This document shows, piece after piece, positions 53,236 through 61,728 of a stretch of 64,000 bases of DNA. The stretch comes from Gilvimarinus sp. 2_MG-2023 (GTDB lineage: Bacteria; Pseudomonadota; Gammaproteobacteria; Pseudomonadales; Cellvibrionaceae), in NCBI RefSeq assembly GCF_030547685.1, contig NZ_JAUOQM010000041.1, positions 26,631-90,630 of the forward strand. The letters are read 5' to 3'. Position 1 is the stretch's first letter, and every line of letters begins with the position of its first letter. The notes below the pieces were generated by a model. The model was given only the letters and a program-made list of their open reading frames with translations. It made no database searches and was not told where the DNA came from. A program made the translations under genes and the position numbers.

Positions 53236-53271
53236 TATACTGGCCTTTATATATATCTATAAATCAGTATA
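53236..53271. promoter_or_regulatory. Dyad before hipA
   Basis: Outer arms TATACTG (53236-53242) and CAGTATA (53265-53271), inner arms TTTATA and TATAAA. It is AT-rich, 37 bp before hipA, and a fair candidate for the HipB operator. Confidence 0.5.
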
Positions 53272-53307
53272 ATGGCCTATTAAATTAATCCGTATCTTGA
53301 GCTGTTT

Positions 53308-54564
53308 ATGCAGAGAAGACCTTACTCACGTTGTTACGTTTTCGCGGTGGACCCTTCTGGCAAGGTAGCCCTTGCTGGCGAGTTAGAAATGATGCGCACC
53401 GGCGGTAGCTTCAAATATAGCGCCTCGTGGCTGGCGCGCGCCGATCGTTATGCACTGGATCCAGAAAACCTTCCTCTCGTTCCCGAGAAGCAGTATTGCG
53501 ATAACACTAATGGAGTGTTTCCCGTCTTTTCCGATGCGGGTCCCGATGACTGGGGTAACCGGGTCATGTTGCAGCGCCATGAAAGCCAACCGCGCAATGA
53601 GATTGAACGGCTACTACGTACCAGTGGTACTGGCGTGGGTGCGTTGCGTTTCTCTTTGTCCCGTACCCGCCCCAAACCACCCCCCCCGGCTCAAGACATT
53701 GCCCTGCTGGAAAGGCTCGCGATTGCGACTGAGTCAATCGAAAAGGCCGATGAGCTAAGTCCAGATGAATTTAAACTGATAGAACATGGCTCCTCCATGG
53801 GGGGCGCCAGGCCCAAAGCAGTCGTAGCCGATGGCGATAACGAGTACATCGTGAAATTCTCTAAGCAGGGCGACCTACTACAGGATTTACCTCGAGTGGA
53901 ATTCGCCACTATGACTTTACTGGCCAAAGCGGGTTTAAACGTCCCCGAGGTTAGAATCCAGAATATCGGTGCCGACCGCACTGCGTATCTTATTCGTCGG
54001 TTCGATGTAGAAGCCGGCAGAGTGGTGCGTCACTACCTATCCGCCCACGCTCTTTTCAACAAAGAGCGTCACAAAAAATACGCCGATGGTCATCACGATG
54101 ATCGAGGATATATCGCCCTCAGCCGCAAAATCCGTAGTCATTGTCAAAACCCCACCCAGGATTGCGTCGAGCTGTTTGATCGCATTGTTGCCAATGTTTT
54201 GCTGGGCAATTCCGATGACCACCCCCGCAATCACGGTTTTGTCTACGATCTAAATCACGGCCATTGGGGCCTGGCACCACTTTTCGATGTTGTGCCCATA
54301 CTCTCTGCTATGGCGAAACCGCAAGCCATGACCATTGGAACCGACGGATACGAGCCTTCGGTAGCCAACATACTAAGTTGTGCGCAGGCCTTTGGACTCA
54401 GTCAGCACGACGCGCTTAAACGAATAGGTGGGCTGGTTGAGATTTTGGCTACCTGGGAGAAACATTACCAATCCTGTGGCGTTTCCGCCGCGGATATCCG
54501 CCAGCTTAAAAGGCTAATAGGTACGAGAATTAAAGAAGCGCGACAAGCGCTTGGACAAATTTAA
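53308..54564 (+). CDS. hipA: HipA-family serine/threonine kinase toxin
   Basis: A 418-residue HipA-like kinase. The N-terminal subdomain (AVDPSGKVALAGELEM, FPVFSDAGPDDWGNRVML) is followed by the Gly-rich loop GSSMGGARPK, the lysine of NEYIVKFSK, the catalytic loop NSDDHPRNHGF (D303, D304, H305) and LFDVVP for metal binding. All key residues look intact, so it should be active. Such kinases phosphorylate a translation factor such as a tRNA synthetase and cause growth arrest. The antitoxin gene follows, not precedes, which is the reverse of classical hipBA. Confidence 0.88.
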   Translation: MQRRPYSRCYVFAVDPSGKVALAGELEMMRTGGSFKYSASWLARADRYALDPENLPLVPEKQYCDNTNGVFPVFSDAGPDDWGNRVMLQRHESQPRNEIERLLRTSGTGVGALRFSLSRTRPKPPPPAQDIALLERLAIATESIEKADELSPDEFKLIEHGSSMGGARPKAVVADGDNEYIVKFSKQGDLLQDLPRVEFATMTLLAKAGLNVPEVRIQNIGADRTAYLIRRFDVEAGRVVRHYLSAHALFNKERHKKYADGHHDDRGYIALSRKIRSHCQNPTQDCVELFDRIVANVLLGNSDDHPRNHGFVYDLNHGHWGLAPLFDVVPILSAMAKPQAMTIGTDGYEPSVANILSCAQAFGLSQHDALKRIGGLVEILATWEKHYQSCGVSAADIRQLKRLIGTRIKEARQALGQI

Positions 54565-54598
54565 TAGAGCGCTAGATCGCAGCAAAGGTACAAATACC

Positions 54599-54898
54599 AT
54601 GGCCGAAAAAAAATACCTAGCCTCTCTCAGCGAGAACGCCAGAAACTCCCTAGAAATACTCGGAGAGAACATTGCAATCGCGCGTAAAGCGCGCGGCTGG
54701 AGCCAAAAAGAAGCTGCAGAGCGATTTCAGATGAGTAAAACGACCTTGGTCGCAGTGGAGAAAGGCGACCCTAAATCCAGCATAGGCTCCTACCTCGCCG
54801 CACTTGATATCATGAATCTGCTTGATGGCCTAGATAGTATTGCCGCCTCCCATCGTGACCCTATAACCCGAGCAGCAAGGATAACTCCAAAACGATAA
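54599..54898 (+). CDS. hipB: HipB-like antitoxin, XRE helix-turn-helix
   Basis: A 99-residue protein started at ATG 54599 (AAAGG before it); a TTG at 54551 would overlap hipA by 14 bp and add 16 residues. The XRE domain is ENIAIARKARGWSQKEAAERF, given as its ends ENIAIARKARG and KEAAERF, then MSKTTLVAVEKGDP. The C-terminus is basic (ITRAARITPKR). It should neutralise the HipA-like kinase and repress the operon at the dyad upstream of hipA. It is convergent with the agarase gene. Confidence 0.82.
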   Translation: MAEKKYLASLSENARNSLEILGENIAIARKARGWSQKEAAERFQMSKTTLVAVEKGDPKSSIGSYLAALDIMNLLDGLDSIAASHRDPITRAARITPKR

Positions 54899-54966
54899 GT
54901 AATAGGCGTTTACACACTTGGCAATCCCTTGTCGATGGGAACGCATATATTTTGGGTGGTTATTGT

Positions 54967-55014
54967 TTGTAATCCCCCATTTTAAACAGCCTTGGATTAT
55001 TGGGGGGATTACAA
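54967..55014. terminator. Long hairpin between hipB and the agarase gene
   Basis: Arms TTGTAATCCCCC (54967-54978) and GGGGGATTACAA (55003-55014), 12 bp each. The right arm includes the agarase stop codon. There is no T-run, so a terminator role for the convergent genes is likely but not proven. Confidence 0.5.
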
Positions 55015-56541
55015 TTCGTCTAGCTGAACAAGACGAATCACACCACCATTCCACTGCCAAATGGCACTTCCAGCACTCTCAACCCTAAGTGTATGAGTGC
55101 CAGCGGTGAGTGTAACGGGAGTGTCGAGACTAAAGGTTTGGTATGTATCCCAGCTTCCGGTAGTGGTAATCGCAATCTGACCGACTTCAATGTCATCAAT
55201 CATGAAATTTGCCGCTAAACCAGACTCAGTCGGAGACGCCACATCGACCTCTAATCGATAAGTCCCCGCCTCCGGCACAGTAATACTGTACTCACCCCAA
55301 TCACCCAAGGTGTTATGAGTGATGCTGCCCCCGGCGGCAGGGTTGAATCCATCAATGCTATCATCGGCGACTGGCTCGCCCTCCTTGCCAGTGGCAAAAA
55401 AGGTATTAAAGTCGGTGGTAATCGTGGCGCCAGCGCTCGAAGAGGAAGCACCCTCATCACCGCTGCCAGGCGTCATTGAGACGGGTTTGTAAACCCTAAT
55501 CCAATCCACATAAAAACGGTTTTTATCCGGATCCAAAAGCTCTTCATCTGTGGCCTTAATACCGTCATCTGAACGCCAATCCTGGTCCTCCGCATCAATA
55601 ATGATTTGCATTTTCTTACTCAGACCGGTACCGCCGGTATAACCATTAGGGTCTATAATATCTTCGCCCGAGACAGTGCGAACCAGCTGTCCATCAATGT
55701 AATATTCCAAATGCCAAGGGTCGCGCCAGTACATACCAACCCGGTTAAACTGCTCGCGCCATAAGCGGCCATCTGTGTACCAAGAGCCAGAATCTTTGGG
55801 TTGGTAGTCCTGAAACGGCTCACGAATAAATACATGGTGCGACAAGTGCATTCGCTCCGCAAACCAAGTTTGATCTGGGCGACCGCTACCGTAAGCTTCG
55901 ACAATATCAATTTCTTCGGTAGAATCGGCGCTTAACATCCAAACGGCATTAGCCAGCACCTGGTCCATGATTTTAACGCTGGCCTCTACGTAAACCGGAT
56001 ATTGAATACTGCCCTTGGAGTGGATTGCACCCGTGTACACCTCGTCAGAGCCAGGTTTACGGCTGGCCTCGATGATCAACTTCCCATCCATCACGGCAGA
56101 GTTAGGAGCATGGTAGTCTGTGAGTCCAGGCCCCTGCCAGCTATTAATAAAACCTTCAGACCAACGTTCGTAGAAGTCCTGGCCTTTGGCATCGCCGGGG
56201 GCGGTATAGCTGAAGTCGTCCGACATAGCGTCAACCAACTCCCAAGTATTACCTGTGCCTGGGTCTGCAGGTACAGGCAAATCGCTCCAGTCCACACCTG
56301 CCGCGGCATCACTACTAGAAGACTGCTGACTAGACGAGCCAACTTCATCACTACTGGCCGAAGACGCACTACTGACAACTACGCTTGAACTGCTACTTGA
56401 TTGAGATTGGGCAATTGAGGATGACCCCTCACTGGAGCTGGAAGAACCACCTCCACCACAACCGTAAAGCACCGTACCCATAAGGATAGCGAGAAGCGGC
56501 AAGAGCAACTGTCGTAAGGAGCGAAAGTAGATATAAAACAT
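55009..56541 (-). CDS. GH16 beta-agarase with CBM6-like module, lipoprotein
   Basis: A 510-residue surface lipoprotein (lipobox VLYGC) with a ~50-residue poly-serine linker. The GH16 domain (about 95-345) has the catalytic motif TEEIDIVEAYGS (E210, D212, E215) and the agarase stretches SWQGPGLTDYHAPNS, WFAERMHLSHHVF and FYVDWIRVYKP. The C-terminal ~130 residues (TFFATGKEGEP, GDWGEYSITVPEAGTYRLEV, LTAGTHTLRVES) form a CBM6-like agar-binding module. Its closest relatives by eye are Saccharophagus-type agarases. It stands apart from the agar locus, surrounded by toxin-antitoxin and mobile debris, so it may have moved here. Confidence 0.9.
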   Translation of the reverse strand: MFYIYFRSLRQLLLPLLAILMGTVLYGCGGGGSSSSSEGSSSIAQSQSSSSSSVVVSSASSASSDEVGSSSQQSSSSDAAAGVDWSDLPVPADPGTGNTWELVDAMSDDFSYTAPGDAKGQDFYERWSEGFINSWQGPGLTDYHAPNSAVMDGKLIIEASRKPGSDEVYTGAIHSKGSIQYPVYVEASVKIMDQVLANAVWMLSADSTEEIDIVEAYGSGRPDQTWFAERMHLSHHVFIREPFQDYQPKDSGSWYTDGRLWREQFNRVGMYWRDPWHLEYYIDGQLVRTVSGEDIIDPNGYTGGTGLSKKMQIIIDAEDQDWRSDDGIKATDEELLDPDKNRFYVDWIRVYKPVSMTPGSGDEGASSSSAGATITTDFNTFFATGKEGEPVADDSIDGFNPAAGGSITHNTLGDWGEYSITVPEAGTYRLEVDVASPTESGLAANFMIDDIEVGQIAITTTGSWDTYQTFSLDTPVTLTAGTHTLRVESAGSAIWQWNGGVIRLVQLDEL

Positions 56542-57331
56542 ACAGAACCTTTTGAGTCGATAGCTTTAAAGCATGGATTGTTAGGACACGAACGCCACCA
56601 CAATCAAACAAAGGCTCATACTTTCCTAAATACCGTCAATTGTCAACAATCATCAATAACAAATAATCCATAAGCCATCCCGTCCAGTAGACCACTCCCA
56701 CGTAAAAATTTGACACGAGTAAGCCTAGGAGAGAGAACACTTGGGAAGTCCAGATTTGTCGAATAAAAGTGGAATATATCGCTACTTACATATCAAAGAA
56801 CATGACTAGCTTAGGGGTATTAAGGAATTTTCTTATTGAGAACAAAAAACTACTTAACTCACTGTCCGGAAATACTTGACCACTACATTCTCCATGGGGG
56901 TGTAACTTAGGGTTCATAACCCCGTCTTCTCCATGCACGTGGATGTGTTTCTTCATGGGGGTGTAACTTAGGAGTCGTAAGCCTATCTTCACCACGCATA
57001 TGAAGGTGTTTCTACGGGCCAATATCGGCTTCTCATAAAAGGAAGGCGCCATAGTAAGCTCATTTTGTATCAGTATCAGTTTAAGTATCACTTGTTAGGA
57101 GCTAGCGGGACGCGCTTCCTTTTGATTTATAAGGAAATAATCTTTTGCGCCTATATCAAATGACAATAAAAGCTCAATTTTTGTATCAGTTCCTATATCA
57201 GTTAACCTAATGGACGTTATCACCACACCCTCAACCACCAGCTCTCTGACCAGTATAGTCTTCATAGTGACCAATGCTGTGAATATGTACAGCATATCGG
57301 CAGCAACTCAGACAGCGTCAAGGGGTTTTAC
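56542..57331. other. Repeat-rich intergenic region
   Basis: No gene supported. It contains the tandem pair of ~61-bp repeats (56888-57008). Two imperfect direct repeats begin AGCTCATTTTGTATCAGT (57057) and AGCTCAATTTTTGTATCAG (57171). A hairpin-like TTCCTT...AAGGAA (57116) resembles one at 57780. Looks like successive small insertions. Confidence 0.5.
56888..57008 (+). repeat. Tandem pair of ~61-bp repeats
   Basis: Two adjacent units share GGGGGTGTAACTTAGG, a small inverted repeat around the centre (GGGTTCATAACCC in the first; GGAGTCGTAAGCC in the second), then a shared TCTTC and CCA-GCA. TGTAACTTAG recurs at 56901 and 56962, a period of 61. Confidence 0.75.
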
Positions 57332-57499
57332 ATGTGCGGGCGAATTTTTGTGGCTCAAACGCCAGGAGCGGCGGAAATGCTCAGGGTGCTGGATTTAGGC
57401 CATTACCAGCTGCCAACCAACAACAATGTGGCGCCGACTGAGCCAGTACCGGTCGTCTTCGCCCTCATGGAGGTGTTTCTCCCTGGGAGTGTAACTTAG
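57332..57499 (+). pseudogene. SRAP/YedK (HMCES-type) gene, truncated by a repeat
   Basis: Reads MCGRIFVAQTPGAAEMLRV, then DLGHYQLPTNNNVAPTEPV and PVVF, the N-terminus of the SRAP family with catalytic Cys2 and the N-V-A-P-T segment. From about codon 45 the frame runs into the third ~61-bp repeat and stops after 55 residues. About 170 residues of the normal ~220 are lost. SRAP proteins bind abasic sites in single-stranded DNA; this copy cannot function. Confidence 0.7.
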
Positions 57500-57530
57500 G
57501 GTTCGTAACCCTGTCTTCTCCACGCATATC
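57464..57530 (+). repeat. Third copy of the ~61-bp repeat, inside the SRAP gene
   Basis: GGAGGTGTTTCTCCCTGGGA leads into GTGTAACTTAGGGTTCGTAA, then CCCTGTCTTCTCCACGCAT. The inverted centre GGGTT-CG-TAACCC is best kept here. The junction with SRAP-coding sequence suggests that the repeat was inserted or recombined into the gene. Confidence 0.7.
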
Positions 57531-58269
57531 GAGTGTGGGCCCAGATAAAATTAAGACCTCGTAGACATAAGGTCGTGGCTCCACCAGATCGACAAACGCA
57601 ACACCTGATCTTGGGCACTCACAACTCTACCTTTACAGATGAGAGTTACTTTTTTGTGTGAAAATCAATCGTCATCGGTAGAACAGGGAAGGTTGCTGTC
57701 TTGTACGGCATTTTTTGGTTGCATGAATGAATTAATGGCAGTTTTGAAGCTAATACTAATGGGAGGGCAACGAGGCTTTTCTTTTGATTTTAAAGGAAAT
57801 CCGTGTTATAACTATTATAACATTTATAACTATTATAATTATTATATAACTAATATAAGGATCGCCTCAGTTTACTGAGCCATCCGTGCGAAATCCGCGA
57901 TAACCCCTCTCGTTTTCGCTTGCCGTGGGCGGCAATCCGCTTGCCATACGTGGCAAAGTCGATATCCTCAGCGGCAATGTAGGTGCCAGTGCTTCGCACA
58001 CCAGTAGTGCGCGCCCCCTAAATTGCCACTGTTGGCCGCAATCCCTGCTTGTAACACACTCTCAATATTCGCATCACCGCAGTGCGACATTTTGTTCCTA
58101 TACAAAGCCCCCAACACGGACGGCAAATTCTCGATGCACCCTTTCCACCTAGTTTGGTGCAATCGGGCAGGCCGCCCGCTGGGATTTGCGCCGCGCCGTG
58201 TTTAGGTGTAGATTTGTGCCAAACGACCCACGATAATCTGGGCTCACCCGTACCAAAGGAACTGGGCAA
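57500..58269. other. Non-coding region with AT-rich repeats
   Basis: Between the repeat and the recombinase remnant. Positions 57805-57858 are an AT-rich stretch of repeated TATAACTAT/TTATAA units. A minus-strand frame at 57968-58162 reads IENLPSVLGALYRNK, MSHCGDANIESVL and may be a leftover of a real protein, but I do not recognise it. Confidence 0.4.
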
Positions 58270-58710
58270 ATGGTGCATCACACCCCCGCAGAATCGGCTT
58301 TTTTCGCCGCCGTCGCGCTGCGCCGTGAACGGCTGTTCCAGTCTGTCGAACCGACCACCGCCCCGTTCCCCATCCAGTCGGTTCAAATCGACTGGGAACG
58401 GCTCATCGCTAAACGGCCTGTCTTACTTGAGACCCTCGACGCCATGCCGTCGTACCTGCTCAAGCCCGAGGTGCTGCGACTGCTCACCGCCGAGACGCAC
58501 CCGCGCGATCGGCTGATCCTGGATCTGATGTGGACCACCGGGGCCCACACCTTCCGGCACTCCTTTGCGATTCGCCTTTTGTTGCACGGGCGGCCGCTTA
58601 AGGTCGTGAGCCAGCTGCTCAGGCACCGTAACGTCGAGTCCACCGAGGTCTACACCAACGTGCTGACCTTCGATGGGGTACATTTTTTGGACAGGGTAGA
58701 TTTTCATTAG
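58270..58710 (+). pseudogene. Tyrosine recombinase with internal deletion
   Basis: A 146-residue open frame. Its first part (ALRRERLFQS, LETLDAMPSYLLKPEVLRL, DRLILDLMWTTGA) matches the start of an integrase catalytic domain. It then jumps directly to HTFRHSFAIRLLLHGRPLKV, VSQLLRHRNVESTEVYTNV with the H-x-x-R, H and nucleophile Tyr of the C-terminus. About 80-100 residues that would hold the first catalytic Arg and Lys are missing, in frame. It cannot recombine DNA alone. It stands just left of the defence-like operon. Confidence 0.72.
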
Positions 58711-58940
58711 CAACACTGAGATTTCAGGTACTATTTAGTGCTCAGATGCTAAGGTAGAAACCTACTCGAAATCTTCTATCTATCATGATTTTGATGTAAA
58801 TTGTTATGACTGCAGCTTCTTTGTTTCAACACGACTTCAATCCAGTCTATTTTTTATGCAATGCAGCACTGTAATATGTAACATGGTCGGTTCCAGTAGA
58901 CTATCTTTTAACCTTTTAATTCGAATAGGTTTGGTGTCCA
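58711..58940. other. Promoter region of the defence-like operon
   Basis: 230 bp, AT-rich, no gene seen. It must carry the promoter of the four-gene operon; no clear operator or terminator was found. Confidence 0.4.
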
Positions 58941-59840
58941 TTGAGGGACGATAAATTAGTAGAGTTCGTAGACCAGAAGTGCGATTTATTGAAGAAGGCC
59001 AACCTATGGCTGGGACAGCCAAGAATGAAGCCAGCTGCATGGTTAAGGAACTTCGAAAAGGCTGATCAAAAACTCGCTGCAACTCTTTTAGACCGGTTTG
59101 TTTTTTATAATTCCGACGCTACCGACATGCTCTTAAAAGCCTCATGGAGATCGATCGCAGATGGCCTTCCGAAAGGTCCTAGCGCGCCGGGGAGAAGTCA
59201 GTTACTTGCAGCTTTGAAATATGCCAATTTCGTCCCTGTACATGGTGAAGCCCCTAACCCAACAGACTCGGGTTATCTTTTCTGCAGAAAAGCTAGACAA
59301 ATTCTGGGCATTCCTGAATGTAGATTTAGCTCACCAGAAGAGGCACTTGAGGGTGCCAAGCAAGGTGTACCTGTCGTATTTCTAGATGATTTTGTTGGCA
59401 GTGGCGATCAGTTTATTGAAACCTGGCAGCGCGCTATTGGAGACGAAGGCATGGCGTTCATGGATGTCTATCACAATACGCCATTCCCCTGCATTTACTT
59501 AAATCTCGTAACTACGGATTACGGTCTTGAGGCCATTAAATTGGCTGCACCAAATGTGGCGCTTTGCTCTACCCACATTTTGACTGAGAAATCTACCATT
59601 CAAGGGTTGATTCGTGAAAACATTTTCGAGGAAGAAGAGCTAAATAACTTCTTAACAAAGTACACTTCGAGGTTAAGGCCCGAAGAGGATTATATTGCTC
59701 AAAACCTTTCATATCGCAAATGGGGTTATAAAAATCGGGGGTTGATGCTTGGTTTTGAGCATTCGATACCCGATGCCACACTTCCTATTTTTTGGTCCCC
59801 GGGAGACGATGGCTGGGAGCCTCTGATTGAGAGATCATAA
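58941..59840 (+). CDS. Phosphoribosyltransferase-like protein of a defence-type operon
   Basis: A 299-residue protein starting with TTG (stop codon 15 bp upstream leaves no earlier start). The segment VPVVFLDDFVGSGDQF (D149, D150) has the look of the PRPP-binding loop of phosphoribosyltransferases, and YLFCRKARQILGI and CIYLNLVTTDYGLEAI fit the surrounding Rossmann-like fold. PRTase-like proteins of this kind are known beside ORC/CDC6-like ATPases in prokaryotic conflict systems, as far as I recall. The stop codon is one base before the ATPase start codon. It may act as the effector or sensor (nucleotide or PRPP chemistry); this is inference. Confidence 0.62.
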   Translation: MRDDKLVEFVDQKCDLLKKANLWLGQPRMKPAAWLRNFEKADQKLAATLLDRFVFYNSDATDMLLKASWRSIADGLPKGPSAPGRSQLLAALKYANFVPVHGEAPNPTDSGYLFCRKARQILGIPECRFSSPEEALEGAKQGVPVVFLDDFVGSGDQFIETWQRAIGDEGMAFMDVYHNTPFPCIYLNLVTTDYGLEAIKLAAPNVALCSTHILTEKSTIQGLIRENIFEEEELNNFLTKYTSRLRPEEDYIAQNLSYRKWGYKNRGLMLGFEHSIPDATLPIFWSPGDDGWEPLIERS

Positions 59841-59841
59841 T

Positions 59842-61728
59842 ATGGCGCAAGACGAACAAACACAGCTTCGTAAACTCTTTGGCGAAAATCGCGCTGAATG
59901 GCCACCTGAAAGCTTTCAAGATCTATTTGTTGTCCCGACTTACTTTAATAAGTTAGAGTCGTTGAAACCATCCATGCTAGTTGGCGGGCGAGGAACAGGA
60001 AAAACAACCTCACTTCAATCGCTTGGCTATGAAGAGGCGCTCGAGAGACTGGAGAGTCAAGGGCTCACCTTTGAGGATCAGCAGTATCTTGGCATTCTTG
60101 TTCGCATGAATAAAAATCGCGTTCATGCATTCAAGGGTCAACGTGTTTCAGAGGACGGGTGGTCAAAAGCATTCTCTCATTACTTTAATCTTATAGTCTG
60201 TCACGAAATAGCCATCATGGCCGAATGGCTTCAAGGAAAGTGCGGTATCGCTATTCCTTCTAATGAAATACTTAGAATCTCATTAGATCTAGGGATGTCT
60301 GAGGTATCTACTCTTACTCAGTTGATCAGACAGATAAAAATCTCAATTTCAAAGCTACAGCTTTATGTAAACAATCCAAGTGAGTCTACAGAAGTTATTT
60401 TTTCCATGCCAGAATCACCACTCAGAACCTTTGTTGAGCTCTTGAAGGAGTCTGGACTTCTAGGTGACCGGGTGGTTTTTTGCTGTATAGATGAATATGA
60501 AAATTTACTTGATTACCAACAAGGTATCGTCAATACGTTTATTAAACATGCTGTTCCACCACTTTCTTACAAGATAGGCGTTCGTAAATTCGGTGTTCGA
60601 AACTGGAAGACAATTGATAAAAATGACCTGTTAAGTAACTCGGATGACTTTACAGAAATTCACATCATTGACGAAGGGTTTGATTATTTTGCCACGGCAG
60701 TCGCGAATAGTCGTATCGCCTTTGCTGAAAAGTCAGGAATTAGTATAGCCCCCTCCCTAAAGGAATTTTTGGTAGACCTATCATTTTCAGAGGAAGCAAG
60801 AAAGCTTGGTGCTGAAAAAGCAACTCAGCGGATTATTTCTGAGATCAAGAAAACTAGCGAAACTCTTGCAAAAGCCCTGGAAGAGCGTCCGATTGAAGAG
60901 GTTTATTTCCTAGATTATTGGAGGGAGAAGACTAAGAAAGAGTTGACAACTATCGCTGAAAGCTACCTGGAAAACTCCAAAGAATGGAAGCAGCGTCTTG
61001 GAAATCATGGCTATGCAAGTCTATTCTGGTTATCTAAGGGTCAGAAGGGCCTCAGAATTAAGAAATATTACAGTGGCGCTAATGCTTTTCTAGCTCTCGC
61101 CGGCGGAAATATTCGATATTTCCTTCAGCTTCTCGATCTCTCTATATTTCACGAATATGATAGAAATAAATCAGGTGTAACTTACCCTCTGACAATTTCG
61201 CCCGAATCACAGACTTTCGCACTAAGAGACGTAGGAAGGCGCCGCCTAGATCAACTCGAGGGGCTGGCCGACAGTGGAGTAAAGCTGAAACGTTTAGTCC
61301 TAGCTATAGGTAAAGCCTTTTTTGAAATGGCCCGAAACCCGACTGAACGAGCACCGGAAGTGAATTCTTTTGTAATAGCGGGAAAACAAGATCAGATTAA
61401 AAAAATCTCCTCTTTGCTGAAAGAGGGAGTTGGCCACCTCGCCTTTGAAGTCAACCCTAGAACTAAGAACACCACCCAGCTTGAGGTTCGAGATGACGAG
61501 TTTAGGCTTCATAGAATTTACAGCGGGTTCTTCGAAATTTCCTATCGAAAAAAGAGGAGGACGACATTTCAAGCGCATGATTTAATTGAGGCTGCTGAGG
61601 GAAGTCCGTCAAGTGCCATCGCAGGACTCATAGGTGATGAACATATCATTACCGATAGTTCAGATTTATCTGAACAGCTAGCTTTTTTTACTAACTTTTT
61701 TGCGGGCGATGAGAAGGGACAGGAGTAA
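59842..61728 (+). CDS. ORC/CDC6-like AAA ATPase of a defence-type operon
   Basis: A 628-residue P-loop ATPase started at ATG 59842 (GAGAG upstream). Walker A is GGRGTGKT (48-55) and Walker B is FCCIDEYENLL (D217, E218). A sensor-like segment (SYKIGVRKFGVRNWK) follows. The first residues LRKLFGENRAEWPPESFQDLFVVP and the C-terminal ~150 residues (including NTTQLEVRDDEFRLHRIYSGFFEISY, here only to be read as two parts) may be a target-binding winged-helix-like module. ATPases of this type probably detect or remodel nucleic acid. Overlaps the next gene by one base. Confidence 0.7.
   Translation: MAQDEQTQLRKLFGENRAEWPPESFQDLFVVPTYFNKLESLKPSMLVGGRGTGKTTSLQSLGYEEALERLESQGLTFEDQQYLGILVRMNKNRVHAFKGQRVSEDGWSKAFSHYFNLIVCHEIAIMAEWLQGKCGIAIPSNEILRISLDLGMSEVSTLTQLIRQIKISISKLQLYVNNPSESTEVIFSMPESPLRTFVELLKESGLLGDRVVFCCIDEYENLLDYQQGIVNTFIKHAVPPLSYKIGVRKFGVRNWKTIDKNDLLSNSDDFTEIHIIDEGFDYFATAVANSRIAFAEKSGISIAPSLKEFLVDLSFSEEARKLGAEKATQRIISEIKKTSETLAKALEERPIEEVYFLDYWREKTKKELTTIAESYLENSKEWKQRLGNHGYASLFWLSKGQKGLRIKKYYSGANAFLALAGGNIRYFLQLLDLSIFHEYDRNKSGVTYPLTISPESQTFALRDVGRRRLDQLEGLADSGVKLKRLVLAIGKAFFEMARNPTERAPEVNSFVIAGKQDQIKKISSLLKEGVGHLAFEVNPRTKNTTQLEVRDDEFRLHRIYSGFFEISYRKKRRTTFQAHDLIEAAEGSPSSAIAGLIGDEHIITDSSDLSEQLAFFTNFFAGDEKGQE

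Larger units (their letters stand above)
52543..53307. other. Degenerate region with transposase tail and Ter-like site
   Basis: No intact gene. It holds a partial TTGGTCTAA (52556), a G-run followed by the end of a Tn3-family transposase (52664-52888), Ter-like site 3 (52998) and the dyad before hipA (53236-53271). Looks like insertion debris between a core gene and the hipAB pair. Confidence 0.5.

Noticed and set aside
49930..53307. dif site of chromosome dimer resolution
   Set aside because: Looked for because of the Tus/MatP-like pair. No stretch resembles the 28-bp dif consensus (ends in TTATGTTAAAT) in this part.
53308..54898. Three-gene HipBST system
   Set aside because: The HipA-like protein carries its N-terminal subdomain fused as in ordinary HipA, and no separate HipS-like small gene is found.
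56888..57530. CRISPR array
   Set aside because: Only three copies of a ~61-bp unit, two in direct contact with no spacers and one distant. No cas gene in the window.
56888..57870. Integron attC sites
   Set aside because: TTAGG and TAACC strings recur, but the R-Y-Y-Y-A-A-C / G-T-T-R-R-R-Y end pattern and cassette genes between the repeats are not present.
57639..57878. Small protein reading through the AT-rich array
   Set aside because: The C-terminal half is a translated simple repeat (NYYNIYNYYNYY). No RBS or family; treated as non-coding.
57968..58162. Minus-strand 64-residue frame (IENLPSVLGALYRNK)
   Set aside because: Reads like a fragment of a real protein but no family is recognised and there is no start signal. 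Mentioned only in the intergenic entry.
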